Translations under genes and position numbers: made by a program
Shown: positions 1 through 9,514 of the stretch, one piece after another
How the letters are laid out: each line of letters begins with the position of its first letter
Numbering within the stretch: position 1 is the stretch's first letter
The notes under the pieces: model-generated
Databases searched by the model: none
What the model was told of the DNA's origin: nothing
Seen by the model: only the letters and a program-made list of their open reading frames with translations
Assembly: GCA_031553495.1 (NCBI GenBank)
Contig: JAVBLN010000037.1
Span: 1 to 64,000 of the forward strand
DNA from: Pinibacter sp031553495
Lineage (GTDB): Bacteria; Bacteroidota; Bacteroidia; Chitinophagales; Chitinophagaceae
Direction: 5' to 3'
DNA: 64,000 bases

Positions 1-314
1 GTACTACAAGCCACTTTCAAAAAACCACCTTCTGATAATCAAATCTAAACGTATCTGATTTGTTATAATAACAGCCCTTTTTAACACTTATCCCACTGTT
101 TTTTAACATTTAATCCAAAATCAGCTGCAATGTGGGTTAAAGCACTTTTTGATGATCTTTTTTTGTCAATCGATTATTGTCAGACACATAAAAGCTAATT
201 TCCTTTTTTCATAGTTACGCATGTTTTAGACAACTCTTTATAACGTCCCACAACTGCACGGTAATAAACCTGGCAGAGTGTATTTCTCCTTCCATAATTC
301 AATAACTCAACAAT
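1..314. other. AT-rich intergenic DNA at left edge
   Basis: No credible reading frame, RNA gene or CAE copy seen. The sequence is AT-rich. The last 20 bases have the degenerate 'aactcaacaattcaat' wording common in the gaps of this window. It lies downstream of the minus-strand AAA+ gene. Confidence 0.6.
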
Positions 315-941
315 TCAATCCTCAGCTCCCTCTTCGTCAAACGTAATAACCGCCTGGCATTTTTTCTTTATATAATTATCTTCTGATGGTATAAAAGTGG
401 TGGCTACAAATACAACTCCTTTATAGTCCTCAATTTTCTGAAGCAAATAATTTATAGCCTGGTTGGCGAATTTATCATGACTCTCTTTAACAGCAGAACG
501 TTTGCCAAATAAAGCATCGGCTTCATCAAAAAATAAGATCCAATCGCTTTGCTGTGCCACTACAAACAATTCGTTTAATTTCTTTTCCGTATCGCCCATA
601 AATTTAGATACTACCTGCGATACATCTATTCTGAACAATTGCCGCCTTTCTTCTTTAGCAATCAAAGCCGCGGCTGTAGCTTTTTCGCCTTTGTCGTTGC
701 CTTCAAATAAAGCAACATAATTACAAAGTTTATTTAATGGCACTAACGATTGTAAGGTGTTTAGCTCAGCTTTCGCAAGCCTGGATATTTGTAAATCCTG
801 CCATTTTTTTTCAGTGGAAAACAGTTTACCGGCATTACTTGTACCATTGGAGGTACTCAGTTGAAGTGTTGTGTATTTCTTAGAAAAAATTCGTGAAGTG
901 AAGCCGCTAAGTTTCCGCAAGAATGAAGTTAACATGCTCAT
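315..941 (-). CDS. AAA+ ATPase-like protein with degenerate Walker A
   Basis: A 208-residue AAA+ protein. Its central part resembles the single-domain AAA ATPases found with contractile injection systems and related Bacteroidota proteins (family resemblance recognised by eye). Seen: a Walker B block ILFFDEADALFGKR at about residues 135-148, the conserved SKFMGDTEKKL segment before it, and a sensor-1 position reading VATT. The P-loop region reads GNDKGEKAT (81-89): the lysine is kept, but the glycines and the Ser/Thr of GxxxxGK[ST] are lost. The usual paired arginines after sensor 1 are replaced by KKK, and the protein stops there, with no C-terminal lid. It may bind nucleotide poorly or act as a non-catalytic partner (inference). 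No injection-system genes are visible nearby. The start could also be the second methionine. Confidence 0.75.
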   Translation of the reverse strand: MSMLTSFLRKLSGFTSRIFSKKYTTLQLSTSNGTSNAGKLFSTEKKWQDLQISRLAKAELNTLQSLVPLNKLCNYVALFEGNDKGEKATAAALIAKEERRQLFRIDVSQVVSKFMGDTEKKLNELFVVAQQSDWILFFDEADALFGKRSAVKESHDKFANQAINYLLQKIEDYKGVVFVATTFIPSEDNYIKKKCQAVITFDEEGAED

Positions 942-1091
942 AACTTAATGCTTTTTCTTACATTGAAGTTACCCAGCTTTATTGTTAAATATAAACAAAA
1001 AATGATGGTGATATAAAGTAAAGGTCTGCGACAAACAGCAGAAATAGTAATTTATTGCTACTAATTCCTTTACATATTACAACGAAAAACT

Positions 1092-2249
1092 TTAAGCATG
1101 TTGCAGCGCTTTCTTTTCAGTACTTTTTGATATGCCATGTTTCTTTTTATACTTTCTTCCGAACCAAATTAAGAAACCGGTTATAGGCAAACTCGCACAA
1201 ATGAGGCTTACAATAAATGCGATTATTTTTCCCGGCAAATTAAAATACTGCCCCACGTGTAGTGCGTAGTTCATTTCGTTAATTTTCATTCCGGCGCTTT
1301 TTACACTATATGGAAGGCTCTTTATTAGCTTGCCTGATTGCGGATCAAAATAATAATTATCCTGGTGATGGTAATGTAACGCTTTCGCGTATGCGCCAGT
1401 AGTTATAGGATCGCTTTTACCAACAGATGCGGTTACATAAAACATTTCGCCTTTTGGAGATAATCTGCGTGTTTCGCTGAAAGCCATATCTATAGCGGGT
1501 TCTACGCTATTGATATTTTGTGTGGTATCCGGCACAGGATGTATATTCTCGCCTTCATCATAGTTCTGCGCTATGTTTGCAGTTTTATACAAGGCTTTAC
1601 GCATCCAGTCGTAATCAATTGCCAGCCCAGTTAATGCCAATATCAGCGCAATAGCAAACGCATAAAAACCAAAAACCTTATGCAGGTCATAATTTATCCT
1701 TCTCCATCTGCCCTTCCATTTTATGGTAAAACTCATTTTGCGATCATGCTTTCGTTTAGGCCACCAAAGTATAAGACCTGTGATCATCATAATCACAAAT
1801 ATGATAACAGCCACGCCAACAATATGCTTACCAATAGCAGGAGGCAAAAGCAGGTATAAATGAATGTATTCAACAATTATAAAGAAATCTTTACGCAGAT
1901 CTTCCGTAGCAAGATATTTGCCGGTGTAGGAGTCGAAATAAACATAAAGCTGCCCCGCGTCGCCTGTGGTATAAACAGCTACAGACCTATTGAGGCCGTA
2001 ATACACGGCAAAGGAAGGTTTGTTTTCCGGAATCTTTTCCGCAGTTTTTTCAAAAAGCACAGAAGGCGCAACAAAAGGAGTATTGCGTTGCTCCACAAAC
2101 CGATATGGCCTGGTTACATCTTTTATCTCATCATGAAACACAAATAGACAACCGGTAATACTCACAATGAAAACAATAATTCCGGAAGTAAGTCCCAGCC
2201 AAAGATGCAGCCTGCCAATCCAATATTTAAAGTTTCGCTTCTTTTTCAA
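1092..2249 (-). CDS. PepSY-associated membrane protein, iron uptake
   Basis: A 385-residue inner-membrane protein of the PepSY-TM family. It starts with a basic N-terminus and a first membrane helix (WIGRLHLWLGLTSGIIVF), and has further hydrophobic segments near residues 130-165, 195-215 and 345-370, with periplasmic PepSY-type loops between. Family members often sit next to siderophore receptors and are thought to act in reductive iron release or uptake. The same arrangement occurs here: the gene lies 218 bp downstream of a TonB-dependent siderophore receptor on the same strand. The gap contains low-complexity words and an insertion-sequence-end-like repeat, so co-transcription is not certain. 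Confidence 0.85.
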   Translation of the reverse strand: MKKKRNFKYWIGRLHLWLGLTSGIIVFIVSITGCLFVFHDEIKDVTRPYRFVEQRNTPFVAPSVLFEKTAEKIPENKPSFAVYYGLNRSVAVYTTGDAGQLYVYFDSYTGKYLATEDLRKDFFIIVEYIHLYLLLPPAIGKHIVGVAVIIFVIMMITGLILWWPKRKHDRKMSFTIKWKGRWRRINYDLHKVFGFYAFAIALILALTGLAIDYDWMRKALYKTANIAQNYDEGENIHPVPDTTQNINSVEPAIDMAFSETRRLSPKGEMFYVTASVGKSDPITTGAYAKALHYHHQDNYYFDPQSGKLIKSLPYSVKSAGMKINEMNYALHVGQYFNLPGKIIAFIVSLICASLPITGFLIWFGRKYKKKHGISKSTEKKALQHA

Positions 2250-2316
2250 ATTATTGAATCATTGAATTATTGAATCATTGAGGTCAAAGGACAGAAGTCA
2301 GATGACTCTGTTTTCT

Positions 2317-2355
2317 GTGTCACGTCCTGAAAAAAGTAGACAGTTTTTTAGCTGG
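2317..2355 (-). repeat. Insertion-sequence-end-like dispersed repeat, copy 1
   Basis: Reverse-complement copy of a repeat also at 45611-45666 and 50963-51019. The shared part contains GTCTACTTTTTTCAGGACGT. It resembles the terminal sequence of some Bacteroidota insertion sequences (inference). No transposase is present. Confidence 0.6.
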
Positions 2356-2388
2356 GTGGCAATAGTGTACTGACAATTTATTGTATTG

Positions 2389-2474
2389 CCTGTACTTCAA
2401 CACCGGCAACTGGCAACCGGTAACCGGCAACTTGTTTCTGATTTTACTGCCAACCGCCAACTGCCAACTAAAAT
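2389..2474. repeat. Degenerate short-word tract (CCGGCAACTGGCAA / CTGCCAACTG)
   Basis: A run of near-repeats of GGCAACCGG and CTGCCAACTGC between the siderophore receptor and the PepSY gene. The same words recur at 9902-9970, 15420-15510, 28015-28060 and 36001-36150. Confidence 0.65.
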
Positions 2475-4936
2475 CTAAAAGTAATATTCGCTGTTATGCT
2501 CCGCAACTTTTGCGGATTAACCGTATTGTAGCCTATCCAATAATGTTTATTGGCCAGGTTATCCACTTTCAATACAAGCTTGTATTTCGGCTGATCATAA
2601 AATATGGTAGCACCCAGCACTGTGTATGCAGGCAAAGTAAATTGCCCAATGCTTTTCTTATTGATGACAATATTGTCGCTTGCATAATTGCCGCCAAACC
2701 CAAAGCCAAGACCATGTATAGTTCCTGCAGGAAGCCTGTAGTTAACCCACAGATTCGCATTATAAGGCGCGCCTGCAGTTTCGGGACGAAGGCCTTCAAC
2801 ATCCGCATCCGCTTTGGTAAATTTGGAATCGTTATATGCAAAGCCCGCTACCAAATTCAGCCCGCTTACAGGATTCGTGATTACCTCAACTTCCACACCT
2901 TTGCTTTCCTGCGTGCCATCCTGTATTTGTGCGAACGGATTATTTTGAACAGCAAAACTTCGTACAATATCTTTTACCTTAATGTAGTAAAAGCTAACGG
3001 TACTGCTTAGTTTGCCACCCAATACATCAAGCTTTACGCCGGATTCAAACTGATTAGCTCTTTCTGGCCTGAATGCTTTTTTCTCATAATCAACTCCGTT
3101 CTTATTAGTAAATCCATTTTGATAATTGGCAAAAATAGAGATCTGATCCTTTATTGGTTGGTAAACTATACCGAATTTTGGCGACAAAGTTGTTTGCTGA
3201 TAAGCGGTTCCATCTACAACTTTTCCTGAAACTTTATCGAAGGTTCCTTCGTTTACAAAATGATCCAGGCGAAGCGCAGCAGACACCAGCAGATTGTCTG
3301 TTATATTCAACACATCAATAACATAAGCGCTATAAGTGTTGGAAATAAAATTTGTTGGAAATGAATAATCGGCACCTTTGCTTACATACAAAGCATCAAG
3401 GTTTAGCTTGTTGAAGTCATTATAAGTTGGCGCGTTGCCCATTGCCGGAATAGTATCAAAAGTTATCGCGGAAAAAACCTGGTCGGTATGCTGTCTGAAA
3501 TAATCCAGGCCACCCACCACACGGTTTTTCATTCTTCCCAGTTTAAAATTACCGATAAAATTTTGCTGCAGTTCTATCACCTGATCGCTGCTGTTATCAG
3601 ATCTGAAATCGTTTCGCGAAATATACCCGTTCCCAATATCGGCGGAATTACCTGTAACCGCTGAGTTTGGCAACAGGTAAACATATGTGGAAGGACCATT
3701 GGATGCGCTATTGGTAATTGAAAGATTTGTTTGCGAATGCCATTTATCTGAAACAGCATAATTCATTTGCGCAAAAAAGTTAGCGATGGTAGAGGTTTGA
3801 TATAAATCGTTATTAGTATAAGAACGCTTGTAATCTATATTCAATTCATCCGCCCTGTTGGTGCCCAATAGCGCAATTGGCGTGCCCCAAATGAACGACC
3901 ATAGCGGCGCCGCGGTATTGCGACCTGAATAAAACTCCGCATCAAACGAAAATGACAATTTATTATTCACCTTATACGAAAGGCTTGGCGCTAAAATAAT
4001 TCCTCTTGTAAAACCATTATCCTGAAAGCTGCCTTCATAATTATAAGCGGCATTTACACGCAGCAATACATTTTTTGCAGAATCAAGCGGTGTATTAATG
4101 TCTGCGCTAAAGCGGTTAAAATTATAACTTCCGCCGGCATAGCCAATTTCACCGCCAAACCTGTCATAGGGCTTTTTGGTTATGCGATTGATCAACCCGC
4201 CATAAGAGGTTAGCGTACTTCCAAACAGCGTGGCCGAAGGGCCTTTAATTGCTTCAATTCTTTCCAGGTTTGCCGCATCAATTTGGTTGGAAACATTTCC
4301 TGCAACACCATTACGCAATTTGCTCTGCAACACAAAACCGCGTGAGTTATAGTAAGTTCCGCCATCACCACCACGCCCTGTAGCCTGCCACATCTTGCTG
4401 ATGCCGGTCGCGTTTTTCATTGCTTCATCCACAGAAAAGATCAACTGGTCATCCATCAAAGCCTTGGTAATTGTTGTATATACCTGCGCATTTTCCATGT
4501 TTCGCAACGGCATTTTTGAAACATAGTCGCTTGCTTTTTTAATGAATTTATTTCTGCCCCCCACTACTACCACTTCCTGCAATTGTTTGCTGTTTGTGGT
4601 AAGTTGAATATTTACCGCAACAGAACGATTGCCATCAACATTAATTTTTTTGGTAACCGTGGCATAGCCCACCAATGAAACTTCAATTTCATACTGGCCG
4701 GCATGCACATTGTAAAACTTGAAAACGCCCTCTTCATCTGTAATAGAGGTCTTTTTTGTTCCTTTTAATTCAACAGTTACATACGCAGCCGGTTTGTTAT
4801 CCGTAGTAGTTACAGTTCCTTTTATAGAAACCGTATTATCATCACCATCACCAGCAAAGGCATACATTGAAATTAACGAAAGGAATAAGGTACAAAGGAT
4901 TAAAACTTTTTCCCGTAAGCACAACACATTAATCAT
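2468..4936 (-). CDS. TonB-dependent siderophore receptor
   Basis: An 822-residue outer-membrane receptor. Order: signal peptide (about 1-28), a carboxypeptidase-regulatory-like beta-sandwich (about 32-115, with the usual Bacteroidota pattern DNKPAAYVTVELKGTKK), a plug domain with NATGISKMWQATGRG and the IEAIKGPSATLFG motif near residue 230, and a long beta-barrel ending in the aromatic ITANITFRF. The wording of the plug and the C-terminus fits the FhuA/FecA-like siderophore receptors rather than SusC. It would import ferric siderophore using TonB energy. The PepSY membrane gene follows on the same strand, supporting an iron role. No clear Fur box could be assigned upstream. Length is normal for the family. 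Confidence 0.92.
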   Translation of the reverse strand: MINVLCLREKVLILCTLFLSLISMYAFAGDGDDNTVSIKGTVTTTDNKPAAYVTVELKGTKKTSITDEEGVFKFYNVHAGQYEIEVSLVGYATVTKKINVDGNRSVAVNIQLTTNSKQLQEVVVVGGRNKFIKKASDYVSKMPLRNMENAQVYTTITKALMDDQLIFSVDEAMKNATGISKMWQATGRGGDGGTYYNSRGFVLQSKLRNGVAGNVSNQIDAANLERIEAIKGPSATLFGSTLTSYGGLINRITKKPYDRFGGEIGYAGGSYNFNRFSADINTPLDSAKNVLLRVNAAYNYEGSFQDNGFTRGIILAPSLSYKVNNKLSFSFDAEFYSGRNTAAPLWSFIWGTPIALLGTNRADELNIDYKRSYTNNDLYQTSTIANFFAQMNYAVSDKWHSQTNLSITNSASNGPSTYVYLLPNSAVTGNSADIGNGYISRNDFRSDNSSDQVIELQQNFIGNFKLGRMKNRVVGGLDYFRQHTDQVFSAITFDTIPAMGNAPTYNDFNKLNLDALYVSKGADYSFPTNFISNTYSAYVIDVLNITDNLLVSAALRLDHFVNEGTFDKVSGKVVDGTAYQQTTLSPKFGIVYQPIKDQISIFANYQNGFTNKNGVDYEKKAFRPERANQFESGVKLDVLGGKLSSTVSFYYIKVKDIVRSFAVQNNPFAQIQDGTQESKGVEVEVITNPVSGLNLVAGFAYNDSKFTKADADVEGLRPETAGAPYNANLWVNYRLPAGTIHGLGFGFGGNYASDNIVINKKSIGQFTLPAYTVLGATIFYDQPKYKLVLKVDNLANKHYWIGYNTVNPQKLRSITANITFRF

Positions 4937-5420
4937 CTATAGAGGTTTATAATCTACAAAACTGCTTCAAATACAGCATTAGCTCCCCCGCAAAAGGGAA
5001 AAAGGTTTACGCGATCGGGAAAAAGTTACCGGTTACCCGTGCTGCCACGGGAAGGTTTTCTTTACATTTTATAATCAGGCTTTTTTTAGAAGTATTTTTA
5101 TTATGGGCCGGGCGGTAGTGCTACTATTAAACTTTAGTTGCGTCGCACTCTTCAACGGTTTATTCGCTATTGTGCATAGTGTAGCATTGTGTCTGGGGTA
5201 TTAATTGCTGATAGCACAATAACTAATATAAACCACTAACTTTTTGTTTACAAACATAGGAGACACCAAGATACAAAGGAACACAAAGCAAGTTCAAGCT
5301 TTGTATATAAATTCAAATATGCTTATAAATATCGCATACTCATTTTTTGAACCGTTTCCCATCTTTCAGCACTCTCCACTCTCCATTCTGTAAGCACTTT
5401 CAATTTTCAACTTTCAACTT
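4937..5420. other. 484-bp gap upstream of the siderophore receptor
   Basis: No gene seen. It contains CAE copy 1, then a stretch near 5253-5310 of the widespread CACCAAGATACAAAGG / ACACAAAGC type with a small inverted repeat (CAAAGC/GCTTTG), and ends at 5365-5427 in the words 'actctccattctg' and 'caattttcaactt'. Confidence 0.6.
5105..5171 (+). repeat. CAE copy 1 (+), hybrid
   Basis: Left arm of type A (GCGGTAGTGCTACTATTAA) joined to the variant core TTGCGTCGCAC, followed by a diverged right arm ending in TATTCGC. With copy 2 (minus) it brackets lipA. Confidence 0.75.
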
Positions 5421-6344
5421 TCAACTAATCTCCTCTTGCCAAATTTTTCTGCCATAACCGGCTAATACATGCTTTTCGCTACGATAGCTGGAACGCACAA
5501 GAGGTCCGCATTCCATATAATCCACCCCCAATTCATAACCTATTTTCCTGTATTCTTTAAATTCATCCGGATGTACAAAACGCTGCACCGGCAGGTGTTT
5601 TTTTGATGGTTGTAAATATTGGCCGATAGTTATAACGTCCACTTTGCTATCAGCAAGGTCTTTGATTGTTTGAATAACTTCTTCCTTTGTTTCACCAAGG
5701 CCTAGCATAATGCCGCTTTTAGTGCGCATTCCGCCTTCTTTTAAAACACGTAACACTTCCATGCTACGCCAATACCGGGCTTGTATACGCACTTTCCTGG
5801 TAAGGCGTTCCACTGTTTCTATATTGTGCGAAACCACTTCAGGTGCAGCATCAATAACGCGTTGAATATTTTCTTTTTCGCCTTTAAAATCAGGAATCAG
5901 TGTTTCAAGTGTAGTTGCAGGATTTAAAGCTTTCACAGCTTTTATGGTGTTGTGCCAGATAATGGAACCTCCATCCTTTACCTCATCCCTGTCTACAGAA
6001 GTAATAACCGCATGTTTAACTTTCATAAGATGGATAGCTTCCGCTACGCGTTGTGGTTCATCCCAGTCAATAGGATCAGGACGACCAGTGGCCACAGCAC
6101 AAAAGCCGCAACTGCGGGTACAGATATTGCCCAATATCATAAAAGTGGCGGTACCTTCTCCCCAACACTCACCCATATTTGGGCAGTTACCACTCTCGCA
6201 AATAGTATGAAGCTTATTGGTATCCACCAGGCCGCGTACATGTTTATAGCTATCGCCTGTTGGAAGTTTTACTCTTAACCAGCTTGGTTTTTTTATTTTC
6301 GATTCGGCTTCGTTTACATTAGTGACTATGGGTAATTCCTGCAT
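5421..6344 (-). CDS. lipA: Lipoyl synthase
   Basis: A 307-residue radical SAM enzyme that inserts two sulfurs into octanoyl groups on lipoyl domains. Both iron-sulfur sites are visible. The auxiliary cluster cysteines are in CESGNCPNMGEC (C49, C54, C60), and the radical SAM cluster is in CTRSCGFC (C75, C79, C82). The C-terminal RSSYRSEKH provides the serine ligand of the auxiliary cluster. Length matches bacterial LipA. The gene stands alone between CAE copies 1 and 2. The inverted-repeat tail of copy 2 lies about 27-72 bp upstream of its start codon and may hold its promoter (inference). Confidence 0.97.
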   Translation of the reverse strand: MQELPIVTNVNEAESKIKKPSWLRVKLPTGDSYKHVRGLVDTNKLHTICESGNCPNMGECWGEGTATFMILGNICTRSCGFCAVATGRPDPIDWDEPQRVAEAIHLMKVKHAVITSVDRDEVKDGGSIIWHNTIKAVKALNPATTLETLIPDFKGEKENIQRVIDAAPEVVSHNIETVERLTRKVRIQARYWRSMEVLRVLKEGGMRTKSGIMLGLGETKEEVIQTIKDLADSKVDVITIGQYLQPSKKHLPVQRFVHPDEFKEYRKIGYELGVDYMECGPLVRSSYRSEKHVLAGYGRKIWQEEIS

Positions 6345-6370
6345 AATTCTTTTCGTTTCTTAATTTACTC

Positions 6371-6415
6371 GTTATACTATGCGCAGTATAATTTTTTGCA
6401 TGAATGTTTCACTTT
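6371..6415. promoter_or_regulatory. CAE tail I with TTATACT/AGTATAA inverted repeat
   Basis: A 45-bp sequence that recurs beside CAE copies 2, 9 and 10. It has TTATACT-N6-AGTATAA, then a T-rich segment equivalent to the Bacteroidota -7 box-like TAAATTTG of the other two copies, running into the CAE right end. Promoter function is a guess. Confidence 0.4.
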
Positions 6416-6491
6416 GCCGAATAGCATTACTACCGTACAAGTGAGTGACACAACGATGTGTAATAGTAGTACTACCGCCGGTACCAAAAAA
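6416..6491 (-). repeat. CAE copy 2 (-), type A with tail I
   Basis: On this strand: GCCGAATAGCATTACTACCG, the core complement, then AATAGTAGTACTACCGCCGG and an A-run. It lies between the 6615-7457 gene and lipA. Confidence 0.9.
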
Positions 6492-6614
6492 ACAATGCAT
6501 TAAATTACCCTGCCTTGCAGTATAAGCGCACTTTTTTTCTAAAAATTTAACGTGGCAAAACAACCTGTTTTGCAAACAGCATATAGCCGTCAACAAAGCG
6601 ATTGCAAAAATACA

Positions 6615-7457
6615 CTACTTACGCTTACCAAACATAATGGTTAGATAAGCACTGAAGAAGAAATGTTTTTCTTTTACAAACGGGGCATACAATTGTTCAA
6701 TTGCGGTGGTATAATACTCCGCGTTAACACCGGTTTCAATAGCCGCGATTGCCGGATTGAATTTAGCATAATCGAAGCGCATGGCGAGTTTCGCATGAGC
6801 TCCGGGAGAGAATTTTACTTTATCCCAGCCTTTAAAAGGCCCTGCGCTTCCGTAGGGAGGATAGCTATACAACGGCGTATAATCAGGATCTTGCAGAAAA
6901 AGATACCTGTAGAGATCGTCATAATATTCCTTTCCGGTTACACTTACCGATTCGCCATCGCTGATGCGCTGAACATCAACGCAATATGATTTCATTAACC
7001 CGAGCGATAACCCTCCTGCACCAATTGCCGAAATTGCCACGCCATTTTTATTACCCTTTCCACCAATTAAATATTGATAACCCATTCCCACTTTAAACTG
7101 ATAAAAATTATTGACCTTGGCGTAAATAGCCTGATTCAGTTGTCCCCAGCCATCAATACTTACAGATTCTTTTTCTTCTTTGGGATGCTTTTTTTCATTG
7201 AACTCAAATTGAATTAAAGTGGCGCTTCTCGGAGATTTGAATTTTCCTATTTCGTAAGATAATCCATACCCGTCTGTACTAAGTTTAATACCAAACAGAT
7301 GATGTTTATTGAAAATAATTTCATCTTCTTCATGTAAACGGGCTATTGTATTTTGCTTTTCTTTCTTCTCGGCCTTTTTTTCCTTCCTGGACTGATCTTG
7401 TGCAAATGCGATTATGCACATCAACAAGACAGTTGGTAACAACAGTATTTTTTTCAT
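6615..7457 (-). CDS. Predicted secreted beta-barrel protein, unknown function
   Basis: A 280-residue protein I do not recognise. It has a clear signal peptide (MKKILLLPTVLLMCIIAFAQ), then a lysine/glutamate-rich linker (about 21-45) and alternating polar/hydrophobic strands with many aromatic residues to the end. It finishes in FFFSAYLTIMFGKRK, which suggests an outer-membrane barrel or a periplasmic beta protein. One internal cysteine is present. It is monocistronic: OsmC is divergent upstream, and CAE copy 2 separates it from lipA. No function can be assigned. Confidence 0.7.
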   Translation of the reverse strand: MKKILLLPTVLLMCIIAFAQDQSRKEKKAEKKEKQNTIARLHEEDEIIFNKHHLFGIKLSTDGYGLSYEIGKFKSPRSATLIQFEFNEKKHPKEEKESVSIDGWGQLNQAIYAKVNNFYQFKVGMGYQYLIGGKGNKNGVAISAIGAGGLSLGLMKSYCVDVQRISDGESVSVTGKEYYDDLYRYLFLQDPDYTPLYSYPPYGSAGPFKGWDKVKFSPGAHAKLAMRFDYAKFNPAIAAIETGVNAEYYTTAIEQLYAPFVKEKHFFFSAYLTIMFGKRK

Positions 7458-7608
7458 CCGGTGAATTATTATTTAATTAATGGTCTGCCCCCAAGTTAAT
7501 TTGTCGATTATTTAACAATCTCGTACAATATTTTCTTTTAAAAAAATTATCGTCTATTAATCGAAAGTTAAACAATTTATGTAGGTAAATTTAGGGCAAA
7601 ATTTCATA

Positions 7609-8016
7609 ATGACTGCATCTGTAATTTACGAAGGAAATTTACGTTGTAAAGTAACGCACAATCAAAGTGGTACAGTAATTGAAACGGACGCCCCTACCGA
7701 TAATAAGGGTAAAGGAGAACGTTTTTCTCCCACAGATACCGTTTGTGTAGCCCTTGCCACCTGCATAATCACCACTATGGGTATCAAGGCAAATGACATG
7801 GGCATAGTATTGGATGGCACCACCATTGATGTTCAAAAACATATGCTTGCCGATCCGCGCCGTATCGGAAAAATTGATGTAACACTAAGATTTCCCTCAT
7901 CTTTGCAATTATCCGACAAGGACAAAACCATTCTTGAAAGGACAGGTAATAATTGCCCTGTAGCCAAAAGCTTAAACTCCGAAATAGTGCAAAATATTGT
8001 GTACGAATGGAGTTAG
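7609..8016 (+). CDS. OsmC family protein (organic hydroperoxide/redox)
   Basis: A 135-residue OsmC/Ohr-fold protein. The two redox cysteines are visible: one in the helix motif VALATCIITTMG (about residue 50) and one in NNCPVAKSL (about 122). Members reduce organic peroxides through these cysteines. The sequence is closer to the general OsmC group than to Ohr. The start follows a short AT-rich leader divergent from the 6615-7457 gene. A rho-independent terminator follows at 8029-8058. Confidence 0.88.
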   Translation: MTASVIYEGNLRCKVTHNQSGTVIETDAPTDNKGKGERFSPTDTVCVALATCIITTMGIKANDMGIVLDGTTIDVQKHMLADPRRIGKIDVTLRFPSSLQLSDKDKTILERTGNNCPVAKSLNSEIVQNIVYEWS

Positions 8017-8028
8017 AAATCAGTGGGC

Positions 8029-8058
8029 AGAAATCAGCTGGTTTCTGATTTCTTTTTT
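8029..8058 (+). terminator. Terminator of the OsmC gene
   Basis: Perfect 9-bp stem AGAAATCAG/CTGATTTCT (8029-8037 with 8045-8053), 7-base loop, then a T-run to 8058. The stem is made from the AGAAATCAG word repeated throughout the gaps of this window. Confidence 0.8.
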
Positions 8059-8065
8059 CTTTTAT

Positions 8066-8136
8066 GGAACCGGCGGTTGAGCCTTGATTTGACTCAGGTT
8101 GTGTCACTCACTTGTACGGTTGTAATGCTATTCGGC
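8066..8136 (+). repeat. CAE copy 3 (+), left arm type C
   Basis: Left arm GCGGTTGAGCCTTGATT (type C, as in copies 8 and 24), normal core, right arm CGGTTGTAATGCTATTCGG. Both arms here begin CGGTTG instead of CGGTAG. The rest of the gap (8137-8338) holds 'gacactgatttgactgat' wording and short-word tracts, no gene. Confidence 0.85.
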
Positions 8137-8338
8137 GATGTGTAGCATGCAATGGCACACTGATGACACTGATTTGACTGATCCTCACTGATATTTTGTT
8201 TATAACATAAGCCCTGCAAAGCTTGTAGCCTTACATCTGTATACTGTTGCTTTAGCTATAAATTAGCGTTTCAACCTCTGATTTCTCTACTGTCCACTGC
8301 CTACTTACATCTGATAGCTGACCTCTGATTTCTTTTCA

Positions 8339-9514
8339 CTATGCAAACACAATCTCTTCATCAGGAAGTTTTATGATCAATTCTTTTTTATCGCAAGGCT
8401 CCACGCGACCAACAATTTTCGCGTCCATACCAAATGAATTGGCCATTTGAATGATAGTCTCCGCATTAGTTTGAGGCGTAAAAATTTCCAATCTGTGTCC
8501 CATATTAAACACCTGATACATCTCACGGCTATCACTATTCGAAGCTTTCTTGATCAGATTAAAAATAACCGGAGCTTCAAATAAATTGTCCTTAATAACC
8601 CTGAAATTGCCAGGCAGATATTTCGTGCACTTTGTTTGTCCGCCACCACTGCAATGAATCAGCCCATGAACGGCATTGAGGTTTTCAGTAAGCAGTTTTT
8701 TCAGAAATGGCGCATATGTGCGTGTAGGGCTTAATAACAAATGTCCGACATCTGTTTTTCCAAAACCATCTACCGTTATTTCATCAGTCATTTTATGCGG
8801 ACCAATGTAAACCACATTCTCGTCAAGCATATTATCATAAGATTCTACATAACGAGCACCATAAGTTTTGTGCAGTGTATCATGCCTTGCGCTTGTTAAG
8901 CCATTGCTGCCAATGCCACTGTTGTATTCATTTTCAAAATTCGCTTTGCCAAAACTTGCTATACCGACAATCACGTCTCCCGCTTGTATTTTATCATTAG
9001 TAATCAACTTTTCCTTTTGCCAGCGGGCGGTCATGGTGCCGTTCACGGCAATGGTTCTAACCACATCGCCCACATCAGCGGTTTCGCCTCCGAGATAGTG
9101 AATATTGACACCATAGGATTTCATTTCATCAAAAAACTCCTGGGTTCCGTTAATGATAGTTTCCAATACTTCGCCGGGTATAAGCCTTTTATTTCTGTCG
9201 ATAGTGGATGAAAAAAGCAGGTTGTCGTGAATACCCACACAAAGCAAATCGTCAATATTCATAACTATCGCATCCTGCGCGATACCTTTCCATACAGAAA
9301 TATCGCCGGTTTCTTTCCAGTATAAATAAGCGAGGATACTTTTGGTTCCCGCGCCGTCCGCGTGCATCAGGTTTACCCAATTGGAATCATTACCTAAAAA
9401 ATCCGGGTATATTTTACAAAATGCGTTAGTATATAATCCTTTGTCCAGCTTTTCCGTTGCTTTATGTACTTCTTCTTTTTGGGCCGATACGCCGCGCTGA
9501 TTGTATAATGACAT
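8339..9514 (-). CDS. purM: Phosphoribosylformylglycinamidine cyclo-ligase (AIR synthase)
   Basis: A 391-residue PurM-like enzyme that makes aminoimidazole ribonucleotide in purine synthesis. Motifs seen: the ATP/substrate region NLMHADGAGTKSILAYLYW, QDAIVMNIDDLLCVG, the glycine-rich GSNGLTSARHDTL and IHCSGGGQTK. The ATG at 9514 (MSLYNQRGVSAQKEEV) was chosen because the 58 upstream in-frame residues look like translated spacer. The resulting length fits the longer Bacteroidota-type PurM. It is bracketed by CAE copies 3 and 4. Confidence 0.93.
   Translation of the reverse strand: MSLYNQRGVSAQKEEVHKATEKLDKGLYTNAFCKIYPDFLGNDSNWVNLMHADGAGTKSILAYLYWKETGDISVWKGIAQDAIVMNIDDLLCVGIHDNLLFSSTIDRNKRLIPGEVLETIINGTQEFFDEMKSYGVNIHYLGGETADVGDVVRTIAVNGTMTARWQKEKLITNDKIQAGDVIVGIASFGKANFENEYNSGIGSNGLTSARHDTLHKTYGARYVESYDNMLDENVVYIGPHKMTDEITVDGFGKTDVGHLLLSPTRTYAPFLKKLLTENLNAVHGLIHCSGGGQTKCTKYLPGNFRVIKDNLFEAPVIFNLIKKASNSDSREMYQVFNMGHRLEIFTPQTNAETIIQMANSFGMDAKIVGRVEPCDKKELIIKLPDEEIVFA

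Noticed and set aside
2381..3010. 209-residue plus frame
   Set aside because: Antisense to the siderophore receptor and begins in a short-word tract.
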